A stretch of 64,000 bases of DNA from Trichobilharzia regenti (lineage: Eukaryota; Platyhelminthes; Trematoda; Strigeidida; Schistosomatidae): the NCBI GenBank assembly GCA_944472135.2, contig CALYDD020000407.1:124001-188000 (forward strand). The letters run 5' to 3'. Under the pieces are notes generated by a model, which had not been told where the DNA came from, did no database searches, and saw only the letters and a program-made list of their open reading frames with translations. A program made the position numbers and the translations under genes. Below, one piece after another: positions 1 to 9,319 of this stretch. Numbering within the stretch: position 1 is the first letter of the stretch; each line of letters starts with the position of its first letter.

Positions 1-870
1 AAGGGAGTGCCAAGAAAGTACATTGCACTAATCAAGGCACTATTCAAACTCACGTAGTCGTGTAAGGGCTTTTGGGGAATTGTCATCTGAATTGGTTACA
101 ACCAGTGGTGTCTGACAGGGATGTCCACTTCCCCATTTCTGTTTAACTTCATCATAGATATCCTGATGGAAGTATCCTTAACTGAAAGTAATGACTTAGG
201 AATCGACTTGTTACCAGGGAATAGTCTTATGGACTTAGAATATGCAGATGACATAGTCCTAATAGGGGAGGATGCTGACAAAATGCAGAGTCTTCTGAAC
301 ACCTTGATCAGCAATCTTCGTATGTTTGGCATGCGATTCGCCCCTGCTGTCAAATGTAAGATGCTGCTACTGGACTGGACCACGTCAACCCCTAACTTAG
401 TGATAGGGAGTGAAGTGATAGAACATGTTGACCACTTCACCTATTTGGGAAGTTGTATTAGCACCAACGGACTGATTGGCGATGAAATCTCAGCACGGAT
501 GCGAAAAGCTCGAGCTGCTTTCGCTGACTTACACCATCTCTGGCGTAGGCGTGACATCCGGCTATCAACCAAGGGATGTGTGTACTACTCAGCTGCAGTT
601 CGCTCCGTCCTTCTCGATGGCTCTGAAACATGGCCAATACGCGTTGAAGACATGAAAAGGTTGACTGCTTTCGATCATAGATGTCTGCGATCTCTGTCTC
701 ACGTTAGGTGGTTTAATAAGGTAAGTAATGCTGACGTTAGGTGTAGAGTGTTGGGCAGAGAGGAAAAATCAATCGACGAAGCTATAAAGTTACATAGACT
801 GAGATGGCTAGGTCAAGTGCTGCGCATGCCTAACCATCGCCTCCCCCGACGAGCATTACTAGCTGATGGG
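1..870 (+). pseudogene. RTE retrotransposon RT, C-terminal half (palindrome A, left arm)
   Basis: Fragment of an RTE-clade non-LTR reverse transcriptase. The open part from 121 encodes SPFLFNFIIDILME, then the catalytic LEYADDIVLIGEDA motif (YADD intact), then the RTE-type C-terminal region with TYLGSCIS, LLDGSETWPI, RCLRSLSHVRW and RLRWLGQVLRMP. Upstream, bases 1-120 still translate as RTE RT in another frame; a TGA interrupts the GV-Q-GCPL motif near 113-115 and a 1-nt frameshift follows it. The RTE match stops near PRRALLAD at about 870; the rest of the 300-aa ORF (to 1023) is unrelated sequence. The normal 3' continuation of this family is seen at 24374-24530 on the minus strand. Non-functional. 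Confidence 0.9.
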
Positions 871-1023
871 CAAGTCGACTTAAACAGTGAGGGTCAGCAT
901 CCAATGTTCAGAGTGATGAGTGCTGTGGTCAAAAATTTTGAGGAATTATATGCCGCTACACCGGAAATACAGTCCAGAAACTCTCCAGGTACGAAATACG
1001 CACTACATATCAAGAATAATTAA

Positions 1024-2120
1024 CCAAGCACAACAGTTAAGTAAGTACTCAAGAATCATTGATAATCTTCCCAACAAGATGGGGTCTGAACTCTGTCTTC
1101 AAGAGTCGAATGAAACGAAATACGTTTCCTTCAGTCATTCTAAGGTTAGGTGGTCGTCCTATGGCCTACGTCTGATTTCATTAGCACAAAACTGCAGTCG
1201 AAAAACAGCGCGCTATTATCAACATCATCATACAACATAAAAGAGAAGGATCAAAATTATGAATCAGCCAAAATCCACGACAAACCAACAGAAATCATAC
1301 AAGTTCTAGAACGATGATAAATACGTTATGGAAAAGGGTTTTGGTTGTGAAATTAGTTGAAATGCTCGGAATAAGCACCATGGAGGATTTTCATATAAAC
1401 TGTCCTGGTACAATTGATGAAGTTGAGTTTGCGTCACACATGTTTCTTTACTTATCGAGAGAGTACCAAATGAAATGATGAGTCATAACACTCGTTTTGA
1501 ATTTATTATTCATGCATCATGATCATCGCCCTCTATTATTCACTAACACATGAGGACTTTAAATGCATCAAATGTTTTGTACTAGAACATAGCCTGTCAA
1601 GCCAGATTGTGTGTATGTGAACGTTGTTTCTTAATTTGGTGAATGCCCTCCCCCTTCGCTAACTGTCTTCACTTCAAGGTTTGTAAGTTTACTAAATGTC
1701 TGCCTTTAAGAATTGATGGCCGTATTGTGACGTATTACGCTTATGTACGCATTTTCATAGTTTCCATAGCCAGATTCAATGGAACCGTATAATCTCAGCA
1801 TTCCATCTGAAGATTCAGATGAATACGAAGATGATGGTCCTGCTGATTTTCGATGAGGAATTTCTAAGAATATGCCGGTCCTGCTCAGTGGAAACGCTCA
1901 TATTACTACTGGAAGAAATCCGGCGTCTTTATCCTTTTCTACCACCTACCCGGTGGACATCAAGAAGGGAATATACTTGATGAAAAGATGGAAGATCCCG
2001 GCCCCTGGACAAGGTAATTTGGAAATGTTCCCTTAAACTAGTTTAATCTAAGAATGTGGCATATTTTCCGTGCTTTTAGGCCGCTGTGGGCTTTTCCTAA
2101 AGGAGGAAAAGATGCAATTT
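1024..2120. other. Unrecognised inner-arm sequence of palindrome A (left)
   Basis: About 1.1 kb between the truncated RTE and the palindrome centre with no recognised transposon motif. It holds short coding-like stretches: a 55-codon ORF from the ATG at 1312 (contains VKLVEMLGISTMEDF and EFASHMFLYLSREYQ), and a 25-codon acidic ORF starting at 1781 (SIPSEDSDEYEDDGPAD) followed after a stop by an open stretch to about 2036. The acidic start is reminiscent of the N-terminus of some DNA transposases, but nothing downstream confirms that. The same sequence is mirrored at 2163-3259 and repeated in palindrome B. Confidence 0.5.
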
Positions 2121-2170
2121 TCTTCCTCGTTAAGAAAGTTAGGATTTTTCTTAAAGGGGAGAAAATTGCA
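2114..2170. repeat. Centre of palindrome A
   Basis: The arms meet here with only a few unpaired bases. The inner sequence is imperfectly symmetric: left of centre reads TTCTTCCTCGTTAAG and right of centre, on the other strand, TTCTCCCCTTTAAG. Compared with the centre of palindrome B at 53450-53506 this asymmetric core is in the opposite orientation. The palindrome makes almost the same 63-aa ORF on both strands (2054-2245 and 2038-2229); these are by-products of symmetry, not genes. Confidence 0.85.
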
Positions 2171-3259
2171 TCTTTTCCTCCTTTAGGAAAAGCCCACAGC
2201 GGCCTAAAAGCACGGAAAATATGCCACATTCTTAGATTAAACTAGTTTAAGGGAACATTTCCAAATTACCTTGTCCAGGGGCCGGGATCTTCCATCTTTT
2301 CATCAAGTATATTCCCTTCTTGATGTCCACCGGGTAGGTGGTAGAAAAGGATAAAGACGCCGGATTTCTTCCAGTAGTAATATGAGCGTTTCCACTGAGC
2401 AGGACCGGCATATTCTTAGAAATTCCTCATCGAAAATCAGCAGGACCATCATCTTCGTATTCATCTGAATCTTCAGATGGAATGCTGAGATTATACGGTT
2501 CCATTGAATCTGGCTATGGAAACTATGAAAATGCGTACATAAGCGTAATACGTCACAATACGGCCATCAATTCTTAAAGGCAGACATTTAGTAAACTTAC
2601 AAACCTTGAAGTGAAGACAGTTAGCGAAGGGGGAGGGCATTCACCAAATTAAGAAACAACGTTCACATACACACAATCTGGCTTGACAGGCTATGTTCTA
2701 GTACAAAACATTTGATGCATTTAAAGTCCTCATGTGTTAGTGAATAATAGAGGGCGATGATCATGATGCATGAATAATAAATTCAAAACGAGTGTTATGA
2801 CTCATCATTTCATTTGGTACTCTCTCGATAAGTAAAGAAACATGTGTGACGCAAACTCAACTTCATCAATTGTACCAGGACAGTTTATATGAAAATCCTC
2901 CATGGTGCTTATTCCGAGCATTTCAACTAATTTCACAACCAAAACCCTTTTCCATAACGTATTTATCATCGTTCTAGAACTTGTATGATTTCTGTTGGTT
3001 TGTCGTGGATTTTGGCTGATTCATAATTTTGATCCTTCTCTTTTATGTTGTATGATGATGTTGATAATAGCGCGCTGTTTTTCGACTGCAGTTTTGTGCT
3101 AATGAAATCAGACGTAGGCCATAGGACGACCACCTAACCTTAGAATGACTGAAGGAAACGTATTTCGTTTCATTCGACTCTTGAAGACAGAGTTCAGACC
3201 CCATCTTGTTGGGAAGATTATCAATGATTCTTGAGTACTTACTTAACTGTTGTGCTTGG
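2163..3259. other. Unrecognised inner-arm sequence of palindrome A (right)
   Basis: Mirror image of 1024-2120, so the same short ORFs run on the minus strand. No recognised domain. It carries no independent evidence of function. Confidence 0.5.
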
Positions 3260-3412
3260 TTAATTATTCTTGATATGTAGTGCGTATTTCGTACCTGGAG
3301 AGTTTCTGGACTGTATTTCCGGTGTAGCGGCATATAATTCCTCAAAATTTTTGACCACAGCACTCATCACTCTGAACATTGGATGCTGACCCTCACTGTT
3401 TAAGTCGACTTG

Positions 3413-4471
3413 CCCATCAGCTAGTAATGCTCGTCGGGGGAGGCGATGGTTAGGCATGCGCAGCACTTGACCTAGCCATCTCAGTCTATGTAACTTTATA
3501 GCTTCGTCGATTGATTTTTCCTCTCTGCCCAACACTCTACGCCTAACGTCAGCATTACTTACCTTATTAAACCACCTAACGTGAGACAGAGATCGCAGAC
3601 ATCTATGATCGAAAGCAGTCAACCTTTTCATGTCTTCAACGCGTATTGGCCATGTTTCAGAGCCATCGAGAAGGACGGAGCGAACTGCAGCTGAGTAGTA
3701 CACACATCCCTTGGTTGATAGCCGGATGTCACGCCTACGCCAGAGATGGTGTAAGTCAGCGAAAGCAGCTCGAGCTTTTCGCATCCGTGCTGAGATTTCA
3801 TCGCCAATCAGTCCGTTGGTGCTAATACAACTTCCCAAATAGGTGAAGTGGTCAACATGTTCTATCACTTCACTCCCTATCACTAAGTTAGGGGTTGACG
3901 TGGTCCAGTCCAGTAGCAGCATCTTACATTTGACAGCAGGGGCGAATCGCATGCCAAACATACGAAGATTGCTGCTCAAGGTGTTCAGAAGACTCTGCAT
4001 TTTGTCAGCATCCTCCCCTATTAGGACTATGTCATCTGCATATTCTAAGTCCATAAGACTATTCCCTGGTAACAAGTCGATTCCTAAGTCATTACTTTCA
4101 GTTAAGGATACTTCCATCAGGATATCTATGATGAAGTTAAACAGAAATGGGGAAGTGGACATCCCTGTCAGACACCACTGGTTGTAACCAATTCAGATGA
4201 CAATTCCCCAAAAGCCCTTACACGACTACGTGAGTTTGAATAGTGCCTTGATTAGTGCAATGTACTTTCTTGGCACTCCCTTCACAGCCAGACATTGCCA
4301 TAGTACCTTTCGATCCACGGAGTCGAAGGCCGCCTTCAAGTCAAGAAATATGACAATTGTTGGACGCCGAAAAGTGTCTATGTTCTAGAATCTGTCAAAG
4401 AGTGAAGATATGATCTATGCACCCTCTACCTGGTCTAAAGCCTGCTTGATTTTCCCTTGTCTGTTCCTCCC
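3413..4471 (-). pseudogene. RTE retrotransposon RT, C-terminal half (palindrome A, right arm)
   Basis: Mirror copy of the left-arm RTE fragment, extended further 5': reading on the minus strand from 4471 it starts in the QAGFRPGRGC region of the RT (the Gln-Ala-Gly-Phe-Arg motif near 4440), continues through FLDLKAAFDSVDR near 4330-4290, and then matches the arm with the YADD motif. It has the same TGA codons and frameshifts as the other arm. At 4471/4472 it is fused to an R2-like fragment because of the 2,201-bp deletion relative to palindrome B; the missing part is the endonuclease and N-terminal RT. Confidence 0.9.
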
Positions 4472-4834
4472 AAGTCGGTAGGGTTATCGGGGTGTGATGT
4501 CTTGGTAATGAAAGTGACCCTGGAAGCTGACAGAGGTGAAGGTAGAAAAGACGTCAGCAAAAGAGTGTTTAGTTACCCAGCCAGACTAGTGTGGTTGATT
4601 TTCTTGAGGGTTGTTTGAGGTTGAGCTTGAACCATGGCACAGGCCATGGATTGTGATGAGGGTTGGCTTGGCATAGTTGACATGACTGGAGAATGCGGTA
4701 TCGCAGTCTCGAGTGTGGAGGACAACCAACGATGAACTGTTAATTGTTCCACTGACCGTTCATAGGCCCTCACCTGTGGCTTGACGAATGGTTAAACCAA
4801 AATAAACAAAACAAACAAAAATTAACAATAAAAA
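4472..4834 (-). pseudogene. R2-like non-LTR retrotransposon fragment (copy A)
   Basis: Minus-strand debris of an R2-like RT N-terminal region. The peptide from 4773 downward contains VRAYERSVEQLTVHRW, LETAIPHSPVMS and SLAGYLNTLLLTSFLPS, then SRVTFITKTSHPDNP. It is the truncated equivalent of the longer copies at 48600-49270 (+) and 57690-58370 (-), where the RT motifs FRPVSI and LDISKAFDS follow. The 3' side in copy A is lost at the deletion junction. The end near 4800-4840 is an A-rich tract. Confidence 0.7.
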
Positions 4835-5056
4835 AATTTAAAAAACGAAAATAGGTACTATTATAAAAGATCCCACGTAATCACTATGGGATTGAAGCAG
4901 GAAAGAAGACCGTAAATGAATGAGTGGGAGGACGTGATATGAGAGTCCACTTTCTTAAGCAATACGAGGGAGATGCAGCGTCAAAATGATTATAAATGAG
5001 AAGAGGGTGAGGATAGGAGTTGAGAGATACTAAGAACATCGGAAATAGGTGATGAA

Positions 5057-5305
5057 ATGTCGAATTTTCAAGAATTCGAGGAAGGCTGCGAAATGAATAC
5101 AATGGGTTTACTCAGTGGGGGTGGGGGTTTGGACGTCGATTGTGAGAAGTCAAGCTGTCTGAATTATTTCATTATCACCCTTCTAGATACGTATGAGAAT
5201 TGTAAAAAGGGTGGAGAGCTTTTGGGAAACTATGATCAAGGCACCAAGAAGGTAGAGACGAACGGTGACACGTTTCCAATGCCTAGTAGGAGACTGAAAA
5301 GGTAG
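5057..5305 (+). CDS. Hypothetical ORF, 82 aa (copy A)
   Basis: ORF with no recognised domain. It contains a run of acidic residues near the start (FQEFEEGCEMN), a glycine-rich stretch (LLSGGGGLDVD) and a basic end (PMPSRRLKR). It lies just outside the palindrome boundary (equivalent to 58501 in copy B) and immediately upstream of exon-like remnants, so it may be the first part of the same broken gene. The identical ORF exists at 58593-58841; because the two copies are a recent duplication, this is not evidence of selection. Confidence 0.25.
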   Translation: MSNFQEFEEGCEMNTMGLLSGGGGLDVDCEKSSCLNYFIITLLDTYENCKKGGELLGNYDQGTKKVETNGDTFPMPSRRLKR

Positions 5306-5339
5306 TTACCGTTTTTCTGTCTAACATATATTTTCACGG

Positions 5340-6234
5340 ATGGCAAAAAAATGAGATGAATTTCCTATACAACTCCATGGGTAATGATATAGCCGCCAGT
5401 GCAGTTGGTTGCATCAAAGCACAATATCCAGATGATAATTTATTTGATGACTTTGTAGCCCCAATTCCGAGGTATTAACCCAACTGAAAGCCATTCATTT
5501 TCAGTACTTCGAATGCTTCCAACTTCCATTCTTCATCTGTTGGCAAAAAGACAGTTGTATCTGACCGTTAGGAACAATTGTTACAATTTTTATTCGTGCT
5601 TTAAATTGCTGTCTAACGACGATGCCACCTGATCCATAATTAAGAAAATACTCGGTAATACTTCAAAGTAATTATTTATTTAAAGATACAAATATGGAAA
5701 TCATTAACCTGTGCACGAACATGCTGAACATTATGACTCCTGACAGAAAATCTCGACAGCAAACATACCTTCCAGCAAACGATGACTTCACACTGGACTT
5801 TCCGATCGAGAATGAAGACCACCTAGAGATGCTGAAGGCATCTTGAGGAGACTAAAAGTACAAACTACCATGTGTGAGTTGACATATTTAATGCTTATTT
5901 CTTGTAGACTGCTAAAATGGTTAGCTGCCTTCACAGAGGGATCCAAAGTTATCACTTTAGGTCATGATACACCATGTTCTAAAATCTGAAGTGGGTTTAA
6001 AGTTTACATTCCAGGGGACTTTGACTTTGACAAGGCATTGTGCCTTATGCCTTTCATTAAATAATGAGATGTAAGGTTCATTAATGAAGTACTTAGTTCT
6101 GTAGATGTAATTATGGCGCAGTTCTCCGGCCAACTAATGACTTCGAGAGAGGTTGGTGGCGACACAATGGATAAGGCCACAAAATCGTACTTTCATAATT
6201 TGAAAGATCGTGTCAGTAAGGCGTCAGTAAGCTG
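5340..6234 (+). pseudogene. Exon-like remnants of an unidentified gene (copy A)
   Basis: Several short open stretches read like protein-coding exons. Near 5348-5480: NEMNFLYNSMGNDIAAS then YPDDNLFDDFVAPIPR. At 5694-5846: MEIINLCTNMLNIMTPDR then FTLDFPIENEDHLEMLKAS. At 5909-6064: LLKWLAAFTEGSKVI, an internal stop, then KVYIPGDFDFDKALC. At 6113-6234: MAQFSGQLMTSREVGGD then SYFHNLKDRVSKAS. A GTGTGAGT donor-like site near 5872 and a TTTCTTGTAG acceptor at 5898-5907 would bound a tiny intron of about 35 nt. The second and third stretches, joined, loosely recall DUF4806-type domains; this is a weak impression. Stops and frameshifts indicate a pseudogene. Confidence 0.45.
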
Positions 6235-6534
6235 AAAAAAGGAATTCAGGTAATATATTGCGAAACGCCTGCTTACTCTTTTATAAGTCAACGTTTATTC
6301 AGCATGTAGTAATCATAAGATTGTTTTTATTTCTTCGCAAATGAAAAAGATACCAGGGGAAAGATATAACCAGTGGCAGTTATGTTGTAAATAAACTTTT
6401 CTAAATGTAAGTGCTGAAAAAATATGATGAGCACAATTTTTCAGTAGGGTGCAGCTGGTCGGGTGTGAGGACAAATACTCGCCGAAGACATTGGCTAGCG
6501 GTCGCGCTATGTCGTGAATTGGTAGAAGTTAGAA

Positions 6535-6760
6535 TTCAAGGACCATTGGATCGGGTCCCAGTGGCTGATGAATGGTCTACGAGCTCACTCGCCTTGTAAC
6601 CGGAAGGTCCTGGGTTCTAATCCCGGTGGGTGCGTACTGATGAAGAGTCCCAAACTAGGACGAAACAGCTGTCCAGTACTCCCAGGTTTACCAAGGGTTC
6701 TCTAACTAATGTCAGCTCATGATGAAATCCTGAAACCAATCAAATCCCTACAAACCAACA
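6535..6760 (+). mobile_element. tRNA-derived SINE with hammerhead-like core (copy A)
   Basis: Shows a tRNA-like head: an A-box-like stretch around AATGGTCTACGAGCTC and a good B box, GGGTTCTAATCCC, near 6612-6624. This is followed by a hammerhead-like core and a tail seen again on the minus strand at 14845-14965 (shared GAAACAGCTGTCCAGTACTCCC). A Pol III promoter arrangement is inferred from the A and B boxes. The element ends are approximate because no target duplication was identified. Identical copy at 60071-60296. Confidence 0.65.
6630..6690 (+). ncRNA. Hammerhead ribozyme-like core (copy A)
   Basis: CTGATGA at 6637-6643, a stem-II helix GTCC (6647-6650) with GGAC (6658-6661), then GAAAC from 6662: the order of a hammerhead catalytic core. 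Three extra bases (AGA, 6644-6646) sit between CTGATGA and stem II, which would probably impair folding. Schistosome Sm-alpha-type SINEs are known to carry hammerhead ribozymes, which supports the assignment. Activity is uncertain. Confidence 0.6.
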
Positions 6761-7232
6761 CTTGAAAACTAATCTTTTATTTTGCTTATTTACAGAATGC
6801 TACCAGTGGATGGATCTCATTCGACAAATTTACAGTGACATAGTACTACAGTTTCCAAAATACAAAAGTCTCTCAATTATAAAAACTGATTTCTTTCTGC
6901 AAACTAAATGAATTGTGCCTGTGTAGTACACAGGTGATGTGATAATAAGTAGCAGTCTTTTCGTTCTGAAGTAATGCTAGTCAGTGCTGAATGTGAGCTG
7001 AGAGGGCTGGAACAACGCTGATAAGCGAATCCAGTAGGTTCTGATATACTGCTGGAAATGCCTTGAAAAAGAATAGGGTGTTGAATCAGTGCCAGCCATG
7101 CTGAAAACCAGCACTGAGTTCTAGTCTGTGTCATTAAACAATCCATTTCAGAACAGATTCAGAATTTACTATAGAATGCTAGAATTATTTCAGAATTAGT
7201 GAGATTTAATTCGGAATTATAGTAAGCTTGGG
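6761..7232. other. Unassigned spacer
   Basis: No supported gene. The minus-strand ORF at 6904-7146 has no recognisable motif. AATTC/GAATT-rich short repeats lie at 7140-7215. Confidence 0.4.
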
Positions 7233-7418
7233 TAATTATCGGTTCGGAACGTCTTCTTAACAATAAGAACTTAGGGTTAGGTCCTTGACAGTCTTTATTC
7301 TTCTGTTCGTTTTCTGGAGCGACTTCTGGAACTCTTCTGGGATTACTTACTAGGTCTCCCGCCAGCATCTTTGGGCACGGATTATCACAACGCAATTTGG
7401 ATCGTTTGGTGACGTTGG

Positions 7419-8015
7419 ATGATGCATGGGCCAAAGAAGGGACGTGTCAACGTGGAAGCAGACAGAAAAGCAAGTAATGCTGAGTTGCCGGCTGTTTGTA
7501 ATGATGTGTTTGACGCTCAGCATGATAAGTCTGATGTTCACGGTTCGCCGTTTAGTGATAGTAGGAGTGTGAAGTTTGAGCCTCGTTACATTGATGGGAA
7601 CCCAGCTGACTATCCACAGTTTGTAAGGGAGTTTGAAGTCATGTTGGGTGGTTTTGTATTAAATGACGAAATGAAGTTAATGTATTTGTTGAGGTATTGC
7701 ACTGGTATTGCTGCAAGAGCCTTACAGTCCCCGGACGAAGGACATGCAGAGGGTATCAGGATATCACGTCAGAGGTTTGGAAAGCCATTTATGATAACCC
7801 GTAGTATTTTTGAGACCGTTAAAGGTAATCGGGCGCAGTTAAGTGATAACTCTGAGGAACTCGCAGAGTTCTTGGATAATTTAATGGTATACAGAAATAC
7901 TCTCGTTTATCTCAACACTATGGATAAGTTGAACTCAAGCTCTGTTCCTGAGACTATTTCTAATAGACTACCGGTTCGTTTGCAAAGAAAGAAAGAAAGG
8001 TCAGTGCCCGTCTAG
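7419..8015 (+). pseudogene. BEL/Pao-type gag-like protein, N-terminal part (copy A)
   Basis: 198-aa ORF matching the gag at 35739-36305: shared KFEPRYIDGNPADYPQFVREFE, KLMYLLRYCTG, and EFLDNLMVYRNTL. The pattern is that of the DUF1759-type gag of BEL/Pao elements, which forms the particle. The conserved KLP before KFEP is altered and the segment between ARALQS and EGHAE is shorter than in the relative. The ORF ends after the RLPVRLQRK block; the reading continues after the stop as the LEEEGLEPGLDD stretch in another frame. Non-autonomous and probably non-functional. Confidence 0.7.
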
Positions 8016-8095
8016 AGGAGGAGGGTTTAGAGCCCGGGTTGGATGATATTGTGAGCCTGGTGAAAGACAGTGTTAACTAAACTTTGAGCAAGTTT

Positions 8096-8229
8096 ATTTA
8101 TTTATTTAAACGCATAAAAACTTGGTACAATATGGCACCAAGAAGGATGCGCCACACTTGTGTGAGGGCTGAGATACTGCCCGGGCGCCCAGACCGAAGC
8201 AGGTGGTTTTATTAAGGGACCGCTCCCTG
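8096..8229 (-). mobile_element. 134-bp retro-insertion with 12-bp target duplication (copy A)
   Basis: TTGAGCAAGTTT occurs at 8084-8095 and again at 8230-8241, bracketing 134 bp absent from the related element at 36306-36420, where the gag reading runs straight through. On the minus strand the insert starts ACAGGGAGCGGTCCCTTAAT and ends in a tail of AAAT repeats (seen on the plus strand as ATTTATTTATTTAAA), as expected of a target-primed SINE-like insertion. Its family was not recognised. Confidence 0.75.
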
Positions 8230-9319
8230 TTGAGCAAGTTTGCTAGTATACTGCATCCCACCCCTGGAATAGGGAAATCAGAGCAAAACGCAATCATTTG
8301 TGACGAAACGGTCTCAGAGAAGTGGATATCGAGAAAGCTGTGTGTATGCAAACTTAATGAGTGTGATAGCTTCCGTGGGACGTCCCCAACAGATAGGTTA
8401 CAAGCTGGAAGACAAACACGGTTGTCTTTCGTCCGTTTGCAAGAAGTGGATACAAAGGCGAACTGTGAAGCAGTGAGCAAGTTTAGTGGAAATCCTTTGT
8501 TGAATAGAGTGTCACAGATGATACCGCAGCTCATGCAGAAGAAAAGAGTTACAGTTTCAGAGTCCAGTTCTGACTCCACAGATAGATGCGATGGTAATGT
8601 GGATATTTGTGACAATGATCATGATGGAGCACATTTGTCTTTTGCTGGTCATGATGAGATGAGCGGAATGCCTACTATTAGTACTACGACTGAGTTGAAT
8701 AAAAGTTCTGTACAGCTCGAACGTGAAGTAGAATTAAGAGATGATGTGATTGCAGAAGTTATGGACACTCGTGAAACCGTCAGTGTAAATGATCAGCGTG
8801 TAGCCCACCTATCGACAGATGTTAAGACTGAACTGGGGCTGATCATAAAATATAGCCGTGGGGGTAATTTTATGGTAAGACAACCTTCTAAAGGTCGAAC
8901 AGCAACAGCTTCTGATGCACCGCTGAGTTCATCGACTTGTATCGTTCAGTCGTTGTTGGTGTTGTCATCCACAATGAAAGGGATGTCCGTGAACTCAGGT
9001 GTCTTGCGTTATCGGTCCGTTTGAAAGGACGAAAGTCAATGGTCAGTTTAGTGAGTATAAGCCAAATGTGTATGAGAGAGTGATTGTTAAACTGACTTGC
9101 ACGAATAAAGGCATTTCAAGTTTCAAGTTACTATTTGAATGTTATTATCTTTGGTGTAAATTACTCTGTGCCTACGCTTGGTTGGTCAGATATGTCGTAT
9201 GTTTGTTAGTCGTCTACATTCCACGATACAATTACATGGGTGTGTCACTGTTCAGAGTTGAGGATATCGATGATGGAAGGAGGTCAGCAGATGAACTCTG
9301 CGACGATTTTCCAACCTAG
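8203..9319 (+). pseudogene. Gag C-terminal region and hydrophobic domain, frameshifted (copy A)
   Basis: Two overlapping frames (8203-9024 and 8999-9319) together match 36370-37700 of the complete element: SKFASILHPTPGI, a Ser/Thr/Asp-rich middle and a C-terminal hydrophobic domain (NKGISSFKLLFECYYLWCK, then RYVVCLLVVYI). The frame break near 9000 corresponds to a small deletion relative to 37320-37370. The first bases of the 8203 ORF come from the 134-bp insertion. The C-terminal roughly 60 codons are visibly the best conserved part relative to the other copy. Confidence 0.65.

Larger units (their letters stand above)
1..4471. repeat. Palindrome A (left arm cut by window start)
   Basis: Positions x and 4283-x are reverse complements from the window start to the centre near 2141/2142, and the right arm continues past the mirror of base 1 to 4471, where a deletion ends it. 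Identical ORFs on opposite strands show it directly: 121-1023 (+) mirrors 3260-4162 (-), and 920-1240 (+) mirrors 3043-3363 (-). Only a few arm-to-arm substitutions were seen, for example Ile versus Ser in the RT peptide and Cys versus Arg in the RVLG region. The left arm continues outside the window. It matches palindrome B at 51337-55806. Confidence 0.93.

Noticed and set aside
96..440. 114-aa antisense ORF across the RTE RT
   Set aside because: Shadow of the RT coding frame; its repetition follows the RTE copies.
920..1240. 106-aa ORF overlapping the end of the RTE ORF, present four times
   Set aside because: It recurs only because of the palindromes and the duplication; no recognisable motif and overlaps another frame.
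2038..2245. Two 63-aa ORFs on opposite strands with nearly the same protein
   Set aside because: They lie across the palindrome centre, so one sequence is read twice; no domain and no independent support.
6555..6635. Possible functional tRNA gene
   Set aside because: It has an A/B-box arrangement but lacks a convincing acceptor stem and is followed by SINE sequence; treated as the SINE head.
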